DNA of 64,000 nt from Paracentrotus lividus (GCA_940671915.1 CALNVZ010000174.1:77087856-77151855); one strand, 5' to 3'. Shown: positions 10,131 through 21,933, counted from the first letter of the stretch. Made by a program: numbers and translations. The notes: a model not told the origin generated them from the letters alone.

Positions 10131-10464
10131 GGTGTGATAAGGGAGTTGTGCAAAACAACTTATACTTATGGTATGTCGACTTTATTTATTTCATTTTATT
10201 CTAGTCAATATATGTTGAATGTATTCCCTCAGTTTATCTATTTTATATCCAAGGCTAAATATAGCATTGTTTTATTTTGTAAATTATTACTAAATACTAC
10301 TACTGTCATTTTATTACAATTTCTTCTTGAGAGCTTGAGAGTTTTATCTTCCTTCAATCTTTGTTAATTTTCAGATATTTCTGATGAAGTCATAAAGACG
10401 AAAGCTAAAATTACCAGAAGTGTTCTCCTACGTCATCTTTTTGTTTTGCACAACTCATGTATCA

Positions 10465-10470
<6 letters not shown>
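10131..10470. mobile_element. Small inverted-repeat element (~340 bp)
   Basis: GGTGTGATAAGGGAGTTGTG at the left matches the reverse complement of the right end (ATAGTGTGATACATGAGTTG), and both go on into TGCAAAAC: about 27 bp of TIR with few mismatches. The interior is AT-rich with no convincing ORF. A (TA)n run follows at once, which hides any target duplication. Confidence 0.55.

Positions 10471-10471
<1 letters not shown>

Positions 10472-10518
<47 letters not shown>
10472..10518. repeat. (TA)n microsatellite
   Basis: About 46 bases of TA dinucleotide, next to the inverted-repeat element that ends at 10470. Confidence 0.95.
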
Positions 10519-10525
<7 letters not shown>

Positions 10526-10659
10526 ACTCAGCGCTTGTAAAGAAGGGTAGGCGTAAACGCCAAAAATTCAAGTAGTTTATAATCTAAGCTCCTCTAATTT
10601 AGATTTGAACAAAGAGGTAAACTCAAAAATATATGATATAAAATAATGAGCAAAGAAAA

Positions 10660-10738
10660 TGGGATTCCATCGGGATTCGAACCCTAGACTTCCCTGACTG
10701 CTACACTGGCGCTCTACCGACTGAGCTTTGGCAAACCC
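10660..10738 (-). ncRNA. tRNA-like pseudogene / SINE head
   Basis: On the minus strand it has a D-arm-like GCTCAGTCGGTAGAGC and a perfect B box GGTTCGAATCC with a T-stem AGGG/CCC. The acceptor stem has mismatches (GGGTTTG against GGAATCCC) and the anticodon arm pairs poorly, so a working tRNA is unlikely. It is better read as a decayed tRNA copy or the head of a SINE; no clear SINE body follows. Confidence 0.6.
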
Positions 10739-10739
10739 T

Positions 10740-11594
10740 TATGTCGGTGTCCATCCCAGAGAACCCCTTAGCTAACAATACTCGAGTTATCAGAAGCCCC
10801 CTTTATAGCTCATTATTTGAAAAGCATGTGGGGAAATTATTTTCATAATGTGATATCACAAAAATTATTATTTGAAATGCCTGAGTGTGTGAATATTTTG
10901 GAAAAGTGGTTAAATATTTAATTTAAGATTATGTCGAGATCTTTTTTAATGGTTTTGATGTTATCTTTAGCTATTAATGTGTGTAAAATACAAAAAAAAA
11001 ATGAAAACAATTATTGAATGGAATGAAAAAAATATAAACAAAATCTTAATCAGGAACGCTCTTATTTAATCATAATTTGAGATGTTTAGGCTCAAGTCCC
11101 AATTGTGCGATTTTACGCACTTCTTTTTTGTTCCTCCTGTAGAGAATCAATAAATAATAGATTAAATAAAAACAAACAACGTTACATTTCCAAACAGAAC
11201 TAATTTATCTATTTTTTAATGTAGATTATACTGGTTGAGGTTATTTTCTAAACTAGAGATAGTTATTAACGTTATACTCATCGCTTTCCTTCATGGTTGT
11301 GCTATTACCATTTATTATACAGTAGTCATTTTTAACAAATTTTTTTTTCTCCTATTAAAATCCTTATTGAAATCAACAGTGCATCTGCTACGGTTGCTAA
11401 ATACAAGAAAGGGGCCTTATGAGTTGAAGGGGTTCGTCTATATGCAGCAATGGAACTTATAATTTTCCCGCTAAAATCTATAGCATTTAAATATTTTTTG
11501 TTGATTTGTTGCTGTTAATGTTGTTTTCTGATGCTTCACCCCCTCGTCATACTTAATGTTATGTGACAGTCATGAATGGTAAAAGGTATAACTA
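10740..11594. other. AT-rich DNA, no gene seen
   Basis: Only short chance ORFs. No splice-flanked exon and no clear repeat structure were found. Confidence 0.55.
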
Positions 11595-11742
11595 CACTCT
11601 TATTAAGGGTCAATTTGACTCTTTTCTGGGTCCACTTGGGGCCATACACCATTCACGGGGTCAATTGTCACCATACATGTTGTATGGTCCCAATGGACCT
11701 GTACACAGATTGGGGTCAAATTGACTCTTTGTTTTTAGAGTG
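11595..11742. mobile_element. Short palindromic MITE (~148 bp)
   Basis: CACTCTTATTAAGGGTCAA at the left matches the reverse complement of the right end, CACTCTAAAAACAAAGAGTC, over the CACTCT and GTCAATTTGAC blocks. Inner arms also pair (GGGTCCACTTGGGGCCATAC with GTATGGTCCCAATGGAC). TA precedes the left end only. Non-coding. Confidence 0.5.
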
Positions 11743-12254
11743 ATGCCCCATTTTCTGATAGGCCTACCTATTCTTTGGCTGTTCTACATTGCGAGACACC
11801 AAATAAAAAAAAAGGCTCGAACAAAATGCTATATGGGGGCCTATCATGTTGTTGGTATTTTTTTCCTGCCCCCCCCCCCCTCCAAAAAAAAGGGGGGATA
11901 AAAAAAAAAAACTTTTAGCAACACCCGGACGGGTGAAATTATTCCCAGCTAAATAATAATATGTGACCCAGGTATCTTTATGTAGAATGTAAATATGTAA
12001 AATTGCTTGACTTTAACTGTGTAAATATTATTTCAAACTGTGTTTACACTGTGGGATACTATGTAATTTCTAGCAGAGTTATAGACTTCATGAGACTTTT
12101 TTTTTTAATGTGTGTGTTTCTCTTTCTCTTATGATCAATTCGATGTACTATATTTAATACAACTGATTTGTTTGATCAAACTCTTTGGTTTATGATTATG
12201 ATCTGTACATAGTAATTTCGTACGTGTTGATCGTCAAACAAAAGTACCTAAATC
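11743..12254. other. No gene; homopolymer-rich
   Basis: Contains a C10 tract near 11870 and A tracts near 11885 and 11900. Nothing else recognised. Confidence 0.55.
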
Positions 12255-12256
12255 TA

Positions 12257-12735
12257 CAGTCTGTGTCAAAAAAAATGGTACAGTCGGGGAAAATATAATT
12301 TAGGTGTGAAATTTTTTCATATTATGTGTGTTTGTGGTGCTAAATTAAAGCCAAAAGATTTTTCTTGTTGATGAGCTTTGTCCTGTATAATTTGCTTTCG
12401 TAGAACAAAAGTTATGCTAAGTTTTGTGCGACAACGACAAGGAACAAATCGAAATTACGCACTTATATTGTTCTGGAGCGCTGAATACTAGTACACGGTC
12501 ATTATGCGAAATCATACACAAAGGCATGGGACGGCGTGCGAAAAAATGGATTTTTCTTGATTGTAGAAAATTAGTCATATCTCAAAAAATACTGCTCAAA
12601 ATGTGATGCAAAAAAATGCAGATGAAAGTCTAATTACCTCGCTTTATGAAAGTACTAAATAATACCAGGTTGTGATTTATCTTCATGCTATAAAAAAATG
12701 TTTTCCACTTGTACCATTTTATTTGACACAGACTG
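12257..12735. mobile_element. Mariner-type MITE, TIR CAGTCTGTGTCAAA
   Basis: The left end CAGTCTGTGTCAAAAAAAAT and the inverted right end ATTTGACACAGACTG are both flanked by TA (12255-12256 and 12736-12737). Inverted matching continues through ATGGTACA. At 479 bp with no transposase frame this is a non-autonomous Tc1/mariner-like element, of a family different from that at 8833. Confidence 0.8.
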
Positions 12736-12819
12736 TATACCTTTCCCCCAAATGAAAAATATACAATATAGGTTTTCCCGGTCAATTCTAAACTTTATGC
12801 AGTTGACTTTGTTAATGTT

Positions 12820-13860
12820 CAAGGGCAAGTCCAAGCTATTTGTTCCCGAGGTAGTGATTTTTCAACTTTCCGACCATTTTTGTGTCAAGTGTGTCAGTAA
12901 GGTTTTAGAAGTACATATAATGTATCATATCGCCACAAAGTATATGAAATAAACTTAATGCAAATGAGGTCAAAAAGTCATTTAAAGGTCATATGACGTC
13001 ACAAGGCTCATTAATATTCAAATTGAAAAAATGATAAAATGCATTAAAAATGCCATTTTCAGCCATTATTTCTAAAGGTTTGTTATAGGAATACAACCAA
13101 AAAGTACATATTTTCTGTTTCTATATTCTATATCATCTTGGCTTCCTCTGGTGAAAACATCACAAACCTATATAGCACATAACTTTCCATAGTTTTATTC
13201 TTCAAGTATCCATGTCTCAGTAGTAGTCTCACAAAAGTTACTGAGCTGATGTAAAATAATATAGTTTTATTGCTCGCCCTCCCACCTCAAGTAATGAAAC
13301 AAAATATTAACTTTTTTACAGTAATGTGTTGTATTATGGTTATTTTGTTTTATCAGCAGGATTTTTTTTTTTACACAACATGTTGCTACGCCTTGGCTAC
13401 ACCACATATTTAAAGGAAAATATTTCATGGAATAATTGTCCCATGTGTTACGTGTCCCATGTGTTACACGTCGCATTTGATAAAACTTGACCTTGCCAGA
13501 AAACGTGAGGCTGTATTGACATTAAAATATATATTTACAAAGTTTATTGCATGGTTAAGAGGATGTGACTATGCAAGTTTTTATCTGCTTTTTAAATTCC
13601 TAGTATCATGTGAACAAATTCAAAATTTAAAAACACCATTTTTCTGGTCCCATGTGTTACGAATAAATTATCATAAATTAAATATGAATTGAGTTATTTC
13701 AATTATTTTTTATGATTTTGTTGAAGGTTCTTAGTACCTTCAAAAATATACCTAAGGGTTAAGGATTGGAATTTCAATTTAAGATTTATCGAAAAAGTCA
13801 ATTTTTGTCTCTGAATGTCCCGTTTGTTACATCGCAAAATAGCGTGGACTTGCCCTCAAA
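12820..13860. mobile_element. Non-autonomous element with 10-bp direct repeat TGTTAATGTT
   Basis: TIRs of about 22 bp: left CAAGGGCAAGTCCAAGC, right in reverse complement TTTGAGGGCAAGTCCACGC. Identical 10-bp direct repeats TGTTAATGTT lie just outside (12810-12819 and 13861-13870), which look like a target-site duplication. The interior has four TCCCATGTGTTAC-like words (13439, 13453, 13647, 13818) and no long ORF. Duplications of 8-10 bp fit Mutator-, P- or hAT-like transposition; which one is not settled. Confidence 0.75.
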
Positions 13861-13870
13861 TGTTAATGTT

Positions 13871-14800
13871 TACTGTTAAAGTTTTTAATGTTTTTGACGA
13901 ATACGATTGCCCATGATACCAAATTTATTAGTGTAATTTGCTATGTGGTTGCTGTGTTTGTTATTTCGAGCGATCAAAAGCGAATCTGAATGCTCATTTT
14001 TGATCGCAGTCGCAATTGCAATTGATTGCTGGAAATGTCAAATTGATTATAGACAGTTCAAAATTGATGACGGGAAAAACCTTAAGTTTCGAGTTGGAAT
14101 CGGTTTGAAGGTGCGACTGAGGCACAATATCGGATGAGTTTACATGTAACGTGTTTATTTTATTTCAAATATATATATAAATATTCTTTTACATTATAAA
14201 TTATGTTACACAATGTTGTGTGGACCAAACGTGTTTTTTTTTTTTTTTTTTTTTTTAACAATGTTTTCAGTTTTATATTATAATGTCAGTGAAGGTATGA
14301 TCGTGATAATCATGGTCTATGTACTATTTTGATTATAATAACCAAAGAAATGTTTTTATACGTAAATTGAATCATCAAATTAGTATGATATTGGTATACT
14401 GAGGCGTAACCTGGGATTATGTCATCCGTTTATGATCCATAATTTTTCAAAATGTAATCGAGTATTTGATATTAAAATTTTGATATTGATACTAAACAGC
14501 TGTACGTTAAGTGTTGTGTATATAATACTCAGACATTATAAAAATAAAAATGTCAAAAAAGTCAATAAACCTTTATTGATAACTTTTATCCTTACTCTAT
14601 ATAGTTTTGTGTGTCATCTTCCCATGGTAAAAATGAGTATGAAAGGAAATTGGAAAGTAAGCTACGTATATTCTATCAATTTGCTCAAATGTCCAGATGA
14701 GCAGGGACAAATTGTTTAAAACCATAGTTTCCAAAAAAAGATTTCCCCGCCTTTACATGATAAAGAACACCTTTTCCAATAATAAGAATACCCATCAATC
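13871..14800. other. AT-rich DNA, T-tract, no gene seen
   Basis: Holds a 23-base T run at 14234-14256 and short chance ORFs. No exon signature found. Confidence 0.55.
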
Positions 14801-15071
14801 CTTTTCTTTTTCTCTCTCTCTCCTTCTTATCGAGATTCCCCTTATTTTCCATCCCTCTGTCCTATTTTCTCACGATTTTCTATTGATCATCACTGTGTTT
14901 TGCATATAATAAATTATATTATTCTCTACATTTCTCACTCCTCATCTCTCTCTATATCTATCTATATATTTATCAATTTATCTATCTCCAGACCTTTTTT
15001 CCTTCCTTCTCTTCTTCTTTCCATCTCAATATGTCACTCACTTGATTTTCTTTCTTTCCCTTTCTCCCACC

Positions 15072-15104
<33 letters not shown>

Positions 15105-15172
15105 ATTTCATCTCCACCCCCTCTCCCTCCTCCCATCTCTCTCCCTCATTACATGCTCACTCCCTCCTTGTC
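14801..15172. repeat. Pyrimidine-rich tract with (CT)n
   Basis: Some 370 bases strongly biased to C and T, including a pure (CT)n run at 15074-15098. The long open frame across it (Ser/Leu/Pro-rich) is a low-complexity artefact. Confidence 0.8.
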
Positions 15173-16845
15173 ACATTGATTCCTTGGAACATGATGCCTA
15201 CTAATGTGAACATACCAACCTTTTGCCTCCCGTGGCGTTCATCGCTATATAAGTCAATACATTAGATAGGCCACATTGATATTACTCGGAAAACCACATA
15301 GATTGAAGTGACTCGAATGTGTAACATGGCGTGTCATGTATATTACTAGTGTAGAATAATATTACCGAGTTGTAAATTCAAGCTGGGGTATAGATTTGGT
15401 AAATATTAAAGTATTGTATTTCAAATTTTCAGTTTACTTTGTGATAAAATTAAAAATAATAAACACTAATCACTTTTAAAAGAATAAATCTAAAAATCAA
15501 TATGAAATAATTTGTGTAACATTATGAAATGTCTTATATCAAAAGTCCTGGTCCCGGCTTATTGGCTTTATATATTTTTTAAGGTACAAAAATAAATAAA
15601 TTAAAAGATTTACAGGCACAGATCGAAAGGAAAATTTCAGGATAATATCTATGTTTAGAGCTCTTTGACATAATTTAGATTAGCTAAATTTGTGAAATTT
15701 TCATTAGGAAGGACTAACAATAAAAGAGGGCGCCATTTAAGGTCAAATTCATATTTTCACATCGATTCAGCGTGAAAAAATGGTCCGTTTGGTAGTTTAG
15801 TTCTAGTGTTTCATAGAAGACAAATACAACAGATATTATGCAAAATAATTACCAAAAAACTAGAACCCAGCTTTAATATGACCTATATAATCACACCGAT
15901 CTCTCTCTCTCTCTCTTTTAAAGTTATGAGATGTTCTTCAGATATACGTGTAATGATAAAAACAAAAACAAAATCACACCTTGCATATCAATTTATGTTG
16001 CAATAATAAATTACACAGCATTTCCATATATACATTATATTATCGACTGACAATTTTATCGTTATGTTGAGGGATAACTTGTATTCAATATTATAATATG
16101 CAGGCAATGTCGTAATAATTTGCAATATAACAGTATACTCAAAAGATCGTGTGACCATATTTCTGAAGTTATCTACAATATAATAATATATATATATTTA
16201 TATATTTTCAATAATATATGAATATATATATAATGTATATATATTCAATCATATAGTACTACTAACACGTTGCCTTTTCTTATGGTATTAATGTAATAAA
16301 CACTTGAGCTATATAATTTTATGAAAACTTGTGCTCCTCTGTAATCTGTATAGGTAGACCATTTCGGCAAACCAGTTTCTGTATGTTAATCGCTTAACAA
16401 AGTAGGGTATAACAAAAAAAAAATAGGCCCAAGGCTTTGATCTATGATTATATTGCACGTACAACAAAGATGACTTAATAAATATATTAATTTGTAGCCT
16501 CTCAGTACATAGTATGGAACATCATGTATCAACACTGCACGATATTGTGGAGAAAAGGTCACATTGTATTTAAGGAAAGTCAGATAATATAATTGTTTAT
16601 ATATGACCATATAAGGCATAAAGATATATGCATACAAATAAACACCACAACAAAGAATTGTGTTATAAAGCATGTTATGCGTTTGCAACAGCACTAAATA
16701 CAAAGTCCTTTGAAATTGAACAACATATATGTTTATTTCCCCTAACCCACAGGTAGTATTTTTTTAATTTTTTTTTTACATGACTGGAACATAATTTCAT
16801 TTAAGGACATTAATGATCACATTTCAATGAAAACAAAAACTACAC
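15173..16845. other. AT-rich intergenic DNA
   Basis: No gene recognised. Minor features: a (CT)n run at 15901-15917 and an AT-rich self-complementary stretch at 16180-16256. Confidence 0.55.
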
Positions 16846-16847
16846 CA

Positions 16848-17006
16848 GGGCCCCGTAACACAAAGATTGGTGATCAATTGCAAATTTGGAAGAACTACTG
16901 TGATTGGTTGCTGGTCAGTCTTTCGAGCAAAAATCATGTGAAACAACGATTTTGATTGGCTACTGCCATTTTGCGATTGATTGCAAACCTTTGTGTTACG
17001 GAGCCC
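16848..17006. mobile_element. MITE, TIR GGGCCCCGTAACACAAAG
   Basis: The left end GGGCCCCGTAACACAAAGAT and right end in reverse complement GGGCTCCGTAACACAAAGGT share about 20 bp; weaker inverted pairing continues inside (GATTGGTTGCTGG with the complement of GATTGGCTACTGC). A 159-bp hairpin-type element of a kind I know as widespread in marine invertebrates. It lies about 0.7 kb downstream of the minus-strand FABP gene. Confidence 0.75.
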
Positions 17007-17227
17007 AGGTCCACATAGACCTGGGTGGATGAAGTGAAATATAGATTAACTTTTCAAAAGGAAATGAACATTATTCATGGACTCGAAAATCCGTACTCGT
17101 AATACAGTTCGGTGATAAATTAATAATACTTCAACTATAATACTATATATACTTTACACAATCCACAAACATATCAACAAACATGAATAAGAATTATTGT
17201 TACCGGTTAGTGCTGCATATGCAATAG

Positions 17228-17462
17228 ACTAGTTTACTAACATATTCAAATTTTATGCATACTTTTTCCTAGCGACATAGTAACATTCAGACAACCTGTA
17301 ATAAAAGAGTGAACTACAATAAATTTATTCATGGAATCCAGTTTGCATACTTTAGTTCTGTTGTTGCTATGTCAGGCAAGCCTCTAGCAAGCTTTCAGGT
17401 TGTCAAAAACAATCTTTGTTAAAAAAAGTAGGCATAAAATTTGAATATGTTAGTAAACTGGT
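17228..17462. mobile_element. MITE with 6-bp direct repeats CAATAG
   Basis: The left TIR ACTAGTTTACTAACATATTC and right TIR in reverse complement ACCAGTTTACTAACATATTC match over about 32 bp. CAATAG flanks both ends (17222-17227 and 17463-17468). The interior includes GACAACCTG words in both orientations. A diverged relative is at 21290-21465. It lies 3' of the minus-strand FABP gene and could fall in a long 3'UTR. Confidence 0.75.
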
Positions 17463-17718
17463 CAATAGCGATAAAACAAATCACACACAACAGTTTCACG
17501 TTTGGCAAATATCCGTAACAATGATGTGAACATAATTTATCTTTAAAAAAGTTGTATTTACATTTAAATTGTATATTGCATTATCAAAGTATAAAAGGTT
17601 TTCAGCGATTGATTGCATTTATCAGCCTCGGTGCATATTATGAAAAGCTTACGTCTTCAGCAGTGCATTGAACAAGTCGCATTATAAATCATAACATAAA
17701 TCCTTCATCTTTGAACTC

Positions 17719-18171
17719 TTAATCGGCTTCTTTCGGTTCATCATTGTCTTTATGTTCTTTCGTTTCGTCTATCCTCCGGAAATATCGTTTGGCCTCTACG
17801 TCCTTCTTGCTCTGCGCTAGAACCAGATGCTCGCCATCGATGTACCGAATGAACACGGGTTCGATTCCCTCGTAGTCGCCGACCATTCTGATGACGAGCT
17901 TGCCGTCTTCCCACGTCGCTTTCATCTCCCTGTCCGATTTCTCCCAAGGAATATTTCCTTTGAACACCTCGTCGACCTTGAAGCGCATTTCCTGTGTTTT
18001 AAGTGTCGTTTTGGTGACGATCTCGAAAGTGATGTCGTCCTGCTTGATAATGACCGTCGGGATCACCTTGGACGCCATAGTCCGATGGACCATTCCCACA
18101 CCACACGCCTTGAGAAACTTTTCCAAGTTTTCGCTTCTGACCAATTTCCATGTCCCGCTCAGGTCAACCAT
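17719..18171 (-). CDS. Intronless fatty-acid-binding protein (FABP/CRABP family), tailed
   Basis: A 150-residue single-exon frame. Its first 134 residues fit the ten-strand beta-barrel of cytosolic FABPs, which carry fatty acids, retinoids or other small lipids. Visible marks: N-terminal GTWKLVRSENLEKFL (residues 6-20), the helix-region Gly-Val, Arg109 in FIRYIDG, and Arg129 with Phe131 near the end, at the places of the two carboxylate-binding Arg and the Tyr of the classic R-x-Y. An extra tail at 135-150 is rich in Asp, Glu and Lys and is not usual in the family (normally about 132-135 residues). ATG is preceded by an in-frame TAA 21 bases upstream and has A at -3 and G at +4. Vertebrate homologues have three introns; this one has none, so a retrocopy origin or intron loss is inferred. 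Paralogous to 45938-46345 (WKLVRS shared). Confidence 0.9.
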   Translation of the reverse strand: MVDLSGTWKLVRSENLEKFLKACGVGMVHRTMASKVIPTVIIKQDDITFEIVTKTTLKTQEMRFKVDEVFKGNIPWEKSDREMKATWEDGKLVIRMVGDYEGIEPVFIRYIDGEHLVLAQSKKDVEAKRYFRRIDETKEHKDNDEPKEAD

Positions 18172-19450
18172 GATGATGAGTCTTGATCCTTAAACTCAGA
18201 GGTTCTGTATCCGCACAGCCAACCTAATGCCTGCGCACACAGCTCAAAATAACCAAATCTATGGATCTGGGTGGATCGAGTTACTACGTAGGGGTACTTA
18301 CTCCAATAGCTAGTGAATATTATGTTGAAGCACACTCTTACTGCATGTAAGTAAACATGATAGTAAAGTATACACGCCTACTCCTACTATTGTGCTCACT
18401 CAACTTTGCTCAAGAATTATTTGTGTTGTCGTCGGCTACTATTCCAAACTGAGCTGAGAATTGTCATAAACAACACAAAGGTCCATTCATATCGATCCAA
18501 GCCACCTTTGTAAAAATTTGACGAACTCTCCAACCCTTGTTTGTTCAACGCGAAAGGTATAGGATTCCCCATTCAATAAACGCCGGTTTGGTAATCGACA
18601 TTTCACAATCAATAAAATACTATACACGCACTTACATTTTCCATATCGACCACAATATCATTATAGCATGGCGTTCGTCTGCTGTTCGCGAGGCGGGAAA
18701 CATGTTAATATAAAATGCCTTTGCAATCTTTCCAGCAACTGCGCATAATGAGTATCGTAGGCTCTATCATCTGTAGTATGGTTGGATCTCCGAGGGTTAA
18801 TTTGCTCCTGGGATTACTGAGTTACTGTACCGGGTATGAGTCATTCTGAAAGGTTCACCTCGTACATGTCGTACATTTTGCAGCGGTAGAAATGCGTGTC
18901 GTGTTGAGGTTTAATTACCTATCTCAACTGCGATTGCTATCTTTAATACAAAACCTAAGATCAGAATATGTGCGTATATTAAGAGGTTGTCCTGTATCTC
19001 TAAATGACATTAATTATTATTTTCCGGTCGATTAGACAAACGCTTCCTCGTTAATATCCGGGCGTACAGTTTAGATTCGTAATTAGGGCACGAGATTCTA
19101 GCTAATAGTTACATTTGTTGTTCAAAGGCCTTACAAGTGCACTCTACAGTAACGCATGTAAATAGTTTATTCAGTCAACTTACTCGAAACAAACTCATGC
19201 TCATGTACTCCATGCTGCATGTGTCAGTTCGCTATGAATGTTTATTGCAAATACAATTATAATGCAGTGTACATTATAGTAGGGATGGCCAAACAAAAGT
19301 AAAAAGCCACTAGAACGGTTTCCACTTCACTGTATGGATGTAGTCACCCATGCATTTACCACGCAAACAATAACCCATGCACTGCCTACTCAATAATACA
19401 CAGGCAGAGAAACAGCAAAATTTTCAATAAAAAACAGCTTTCGAAATTGT
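18172..19450. other. 5' flank of the minus-strand FABP gene
   Basis: Likely promoter and 5'UTR lie here, but no TATA box or initiator could be assigned with confidence. No second coding exon was found; the in-frame stop just upstream of the ATG argues against a coding exon directly joined there. Confidence 0.4.
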
Positions 19451-19452
19451 CT

Positions 19453-19736
19453 TTTGGCCAGTGGTAAATATCAATCATTTTTATTCCTAATTGGTCAGTT
19501 TCTTCCTTAGAAAATACCTCAGCAGAAGATCAACTTCTCCTGTTGGAAAAATTGATATAAAAAACTACAGCGTGTTCAAAGTGATGCTTCTGTGTGATGT
19601 GTGTTATGACTGGAATTTCTCATGATTGGAATAGATTCAGATAAGGAGAAGTAGATATTTATAAAATTTAACTATTTTTGAACAAAAAATGTATTGGGGT
19701 GAAAAACAAAGAACAATGTTTACCACTGGCCATTTA
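19453..19736. mobile_element. Inverted-repeat element, TIR TTGGCCAGTGGTAAA
   Basis: TTTTGGCCAGTGGTAAATAT at the left pairs with TTTACCACTGGCCATTTA at the right, giving about 18 bp of TIR. Inner blocks also pair (CAACTTCTCCTG with GGAGAAGTAG-like sequence). About 284 bp, non-coding; target duplication not found. Confidence 0.5.
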
Positions 19737-21289
19737 AGTTTTCAAATTACTCTACCCTGTCTAACACTCAGCTCTGAGCCACACCACCATGAAATAGCCC
19801 ATTGTCTAGGGTGTTCCTATTGAAACATGCCCTATGGAGCATTTTTCCACGGTGGTTATATTGGATCACATACGGTAAGATACATGTCAAACCATCAGTT
19901 TTATACTGCCATAAATTGTATCTTTGTATATTCTACTCAATTGTGTTACTATAATCTCATTTCATGTTGATACACACATAGAAAATGTTTGGTATGATTT
20001 GGTTTGATAAATCAAAGACAAAAGAACCATAAACTTGAGCTTTTATTGCATTTTCTGGCTTTGCCTGAAACTTGTAAAAGTGTTCTAGCAGCTCATTGGT
20101 AATCTGAGACACTCCTTGGGTCATATCTTTGAAACGGAACATCCAATTGTGATAATTCAAGTACCAAAATGTTTCTTTTAAAATGCTCTATCAAATAAGC
20201 CTAGCAAAAACAACTTAAAAATAACTTAAAATTTTAGTGGACACTTTCTTCATTTGGATTTAGAAGTGCGTCAGGAATGTCACTGTTCTTCAAATTATTA
20301 GAGGGTGTAATTTTGTGTGAGAATAATTTTAACAAGTTCCCTAAAGTAATTTCAAAAGCATTATGGATGTACATAAATAAGCGTAAGATGCAAAGACTTC
20401 GTATAACCCAAACATGCTGATCGGATACTGAGCCTCAATTATAGACATTATACCCTAACAGAGTATTTATAATGAAGAATCATGGTAACAGTAAAAGCCT
20501 AAATTATCAATCATAACATTTTGATTTCACAATGCTCTCACCGTAACCAATTCTGAGTTGGTGTGTTTTATAAAGACACTTAAAAGTTCAAATAGGTTAT
20601 GATATGTTGATCATAGTGATATACGATGACACTTTAGACCAATAACTTTTTTTTTTAATCATGTAGGCCCTACGGTATATTAATTAGGTTCAGTCATGAC
20701 GTGTACACTCTAAAGTAGAACATTAACACCCCTATTTTGTAGAGGTAATCATTATATGGATGGATTTGTATTTCTTATATTCCGTTCATGTCTTTCATTT
20801 ATTGTATTCTTTCTTTCTTTCTCTTTCTTGCATCTCTCACCCTTCTTTCTGTATATCATCCATTATTTTTTACACTTCGCCAATAAAAAAAAATGTCTTT
20901 TTCATTTTTCAGTAAAGATCAATTCCCATTCAAGTAGTCGCGTGAATTTAGTATTCTTGTATTATTCTGTTGATGACATTCGATCAAAATAAGTTCAGCA
21001 ACTTTTTACTTTGATACGATTCGGACGGTGAGCATCGTTATGTTTTACCATCTATTGGTTGCCTCGATGATCTGATGATACAGCCATGAGCAAAATGAAT
21101 GGCGCCATCTTACATAAAGCCAAGCGTGTTATTTTTTTTCCCCCATTGCTTTACAATAATTACTTAGCGTAGAATTCCGAAATCACTAGCACCATCGTAT
21201 AAACTAACCCCCATAAAAAAAATAATAATAAAAGATATAATACTGAAAGGATTAATCTTATATAATATCGAATCATTTCCTTGGAATAG
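19737..21289. other. AT-rich intergenic DNA
   Basis: No gene recognised; only short chance ORFs and T- or CT-rich patches near 20810. Confidence 0.55.
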
Positions 21290-21465
21290 GCAGGTTCACT
21301 AATTTTATAAATTATACTTTTTTAAACAAAGGTTGTTCTTGACAACCTGTAAGCTGTCCCGAGGCTTGCCCAACATCCTAACAACTAATCATATGCAAAA
21401 TGGATTCCAAATATTGAAGTTCATTCTTTATTAAAAGGTTGTTTGAATACTTAGTTACTATATCA
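21290..21465. mobile_element. Diverged relative of the 17228 MITE
   Basis: In reverse orientation it matches 17228-17462 over 'ACAAAGGTTGTTCTTGACAA', 'GAGGCTTGCC', 'GCAAAATGGATTCCA' and AAAAGGTTGT-TGAATACTTAGTTAC-like blocks. TIR ends are eroded, so this is an older copy. Confidence 0.6.
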
Positions 21466-21468
21466 TCA

Positions 21469-21933
21469 TGGTATCTCACTTCGCGGAGACGGGTTTGAGA
21501 CGGATTTAGGACTACTTTGAGACGGTTTTGAAACTTGTCGCGGAGACGTCTCCGATACTTTTTTTCTGTCTCAGAGACGTCTCCGATTTTTTTTTTTTTT
21601 TCCGTCGCGGAGATGTCTCCGATACGTTTTTTCCATCGTGGAGATGAGGCTTTTTTTTTTTTTTTTAACCGTCGCAGAGACATCTCCAATACTTTTTTCT
21701 ATCTCGGAGACGTCTTCGATACTTTTTTTTTTAACCGTCGCGGAAACGTCTCTGAGACGGTAATACTTTGAGACAGTTTTGGGATTGAAAAATTGTAGAA
21801 TATCCGTGATTCCCGAGACTCACGAAACGTCGTCGCGGGGACTCAATGAGATTTCTCGGAGACGTGTCCGCGACAAGTTTCAAAACCGTCTGAAAGTAGT
21901 GCCAATTCCGTCTCCGCGAAGTGAGCTACCACC
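21469..21933. mobile_element. MITE with GAGACGTCTC sub-repeats, copy 3
   Basis: Starts TGGTATCTCACTTCGCGGAG and ends, in reverse complement, with TGGTGGTAGCTCACTTCGCGG. The interior repeats 'GTCGCGGAGACGTCTCCGATAC' words split by T tracts. Longer (465 bp) and more diverged than the copies at 675 and 6532. Independent insertion of the same family. Confidence 0.7.

Noticed and set aside
10660..10738. Functional tRNA gene on the minus strand
   Set aside because: A and B boxes are present, but the acceptor and anticodon stems have mismatches; kept as a pseudo-tRNA or SINE head.
14900..15265. 121-codon Ser/Leu/Pro-rich frame
   Set aside because: Follows a pyrimidine-rich tract with (CT)n; low complexity, no domain.
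17827..18193. Open frames antisense to the minus-strand FABP gene
   Set aside because: Shadows of the real coding strand; no domain and no independent start context.
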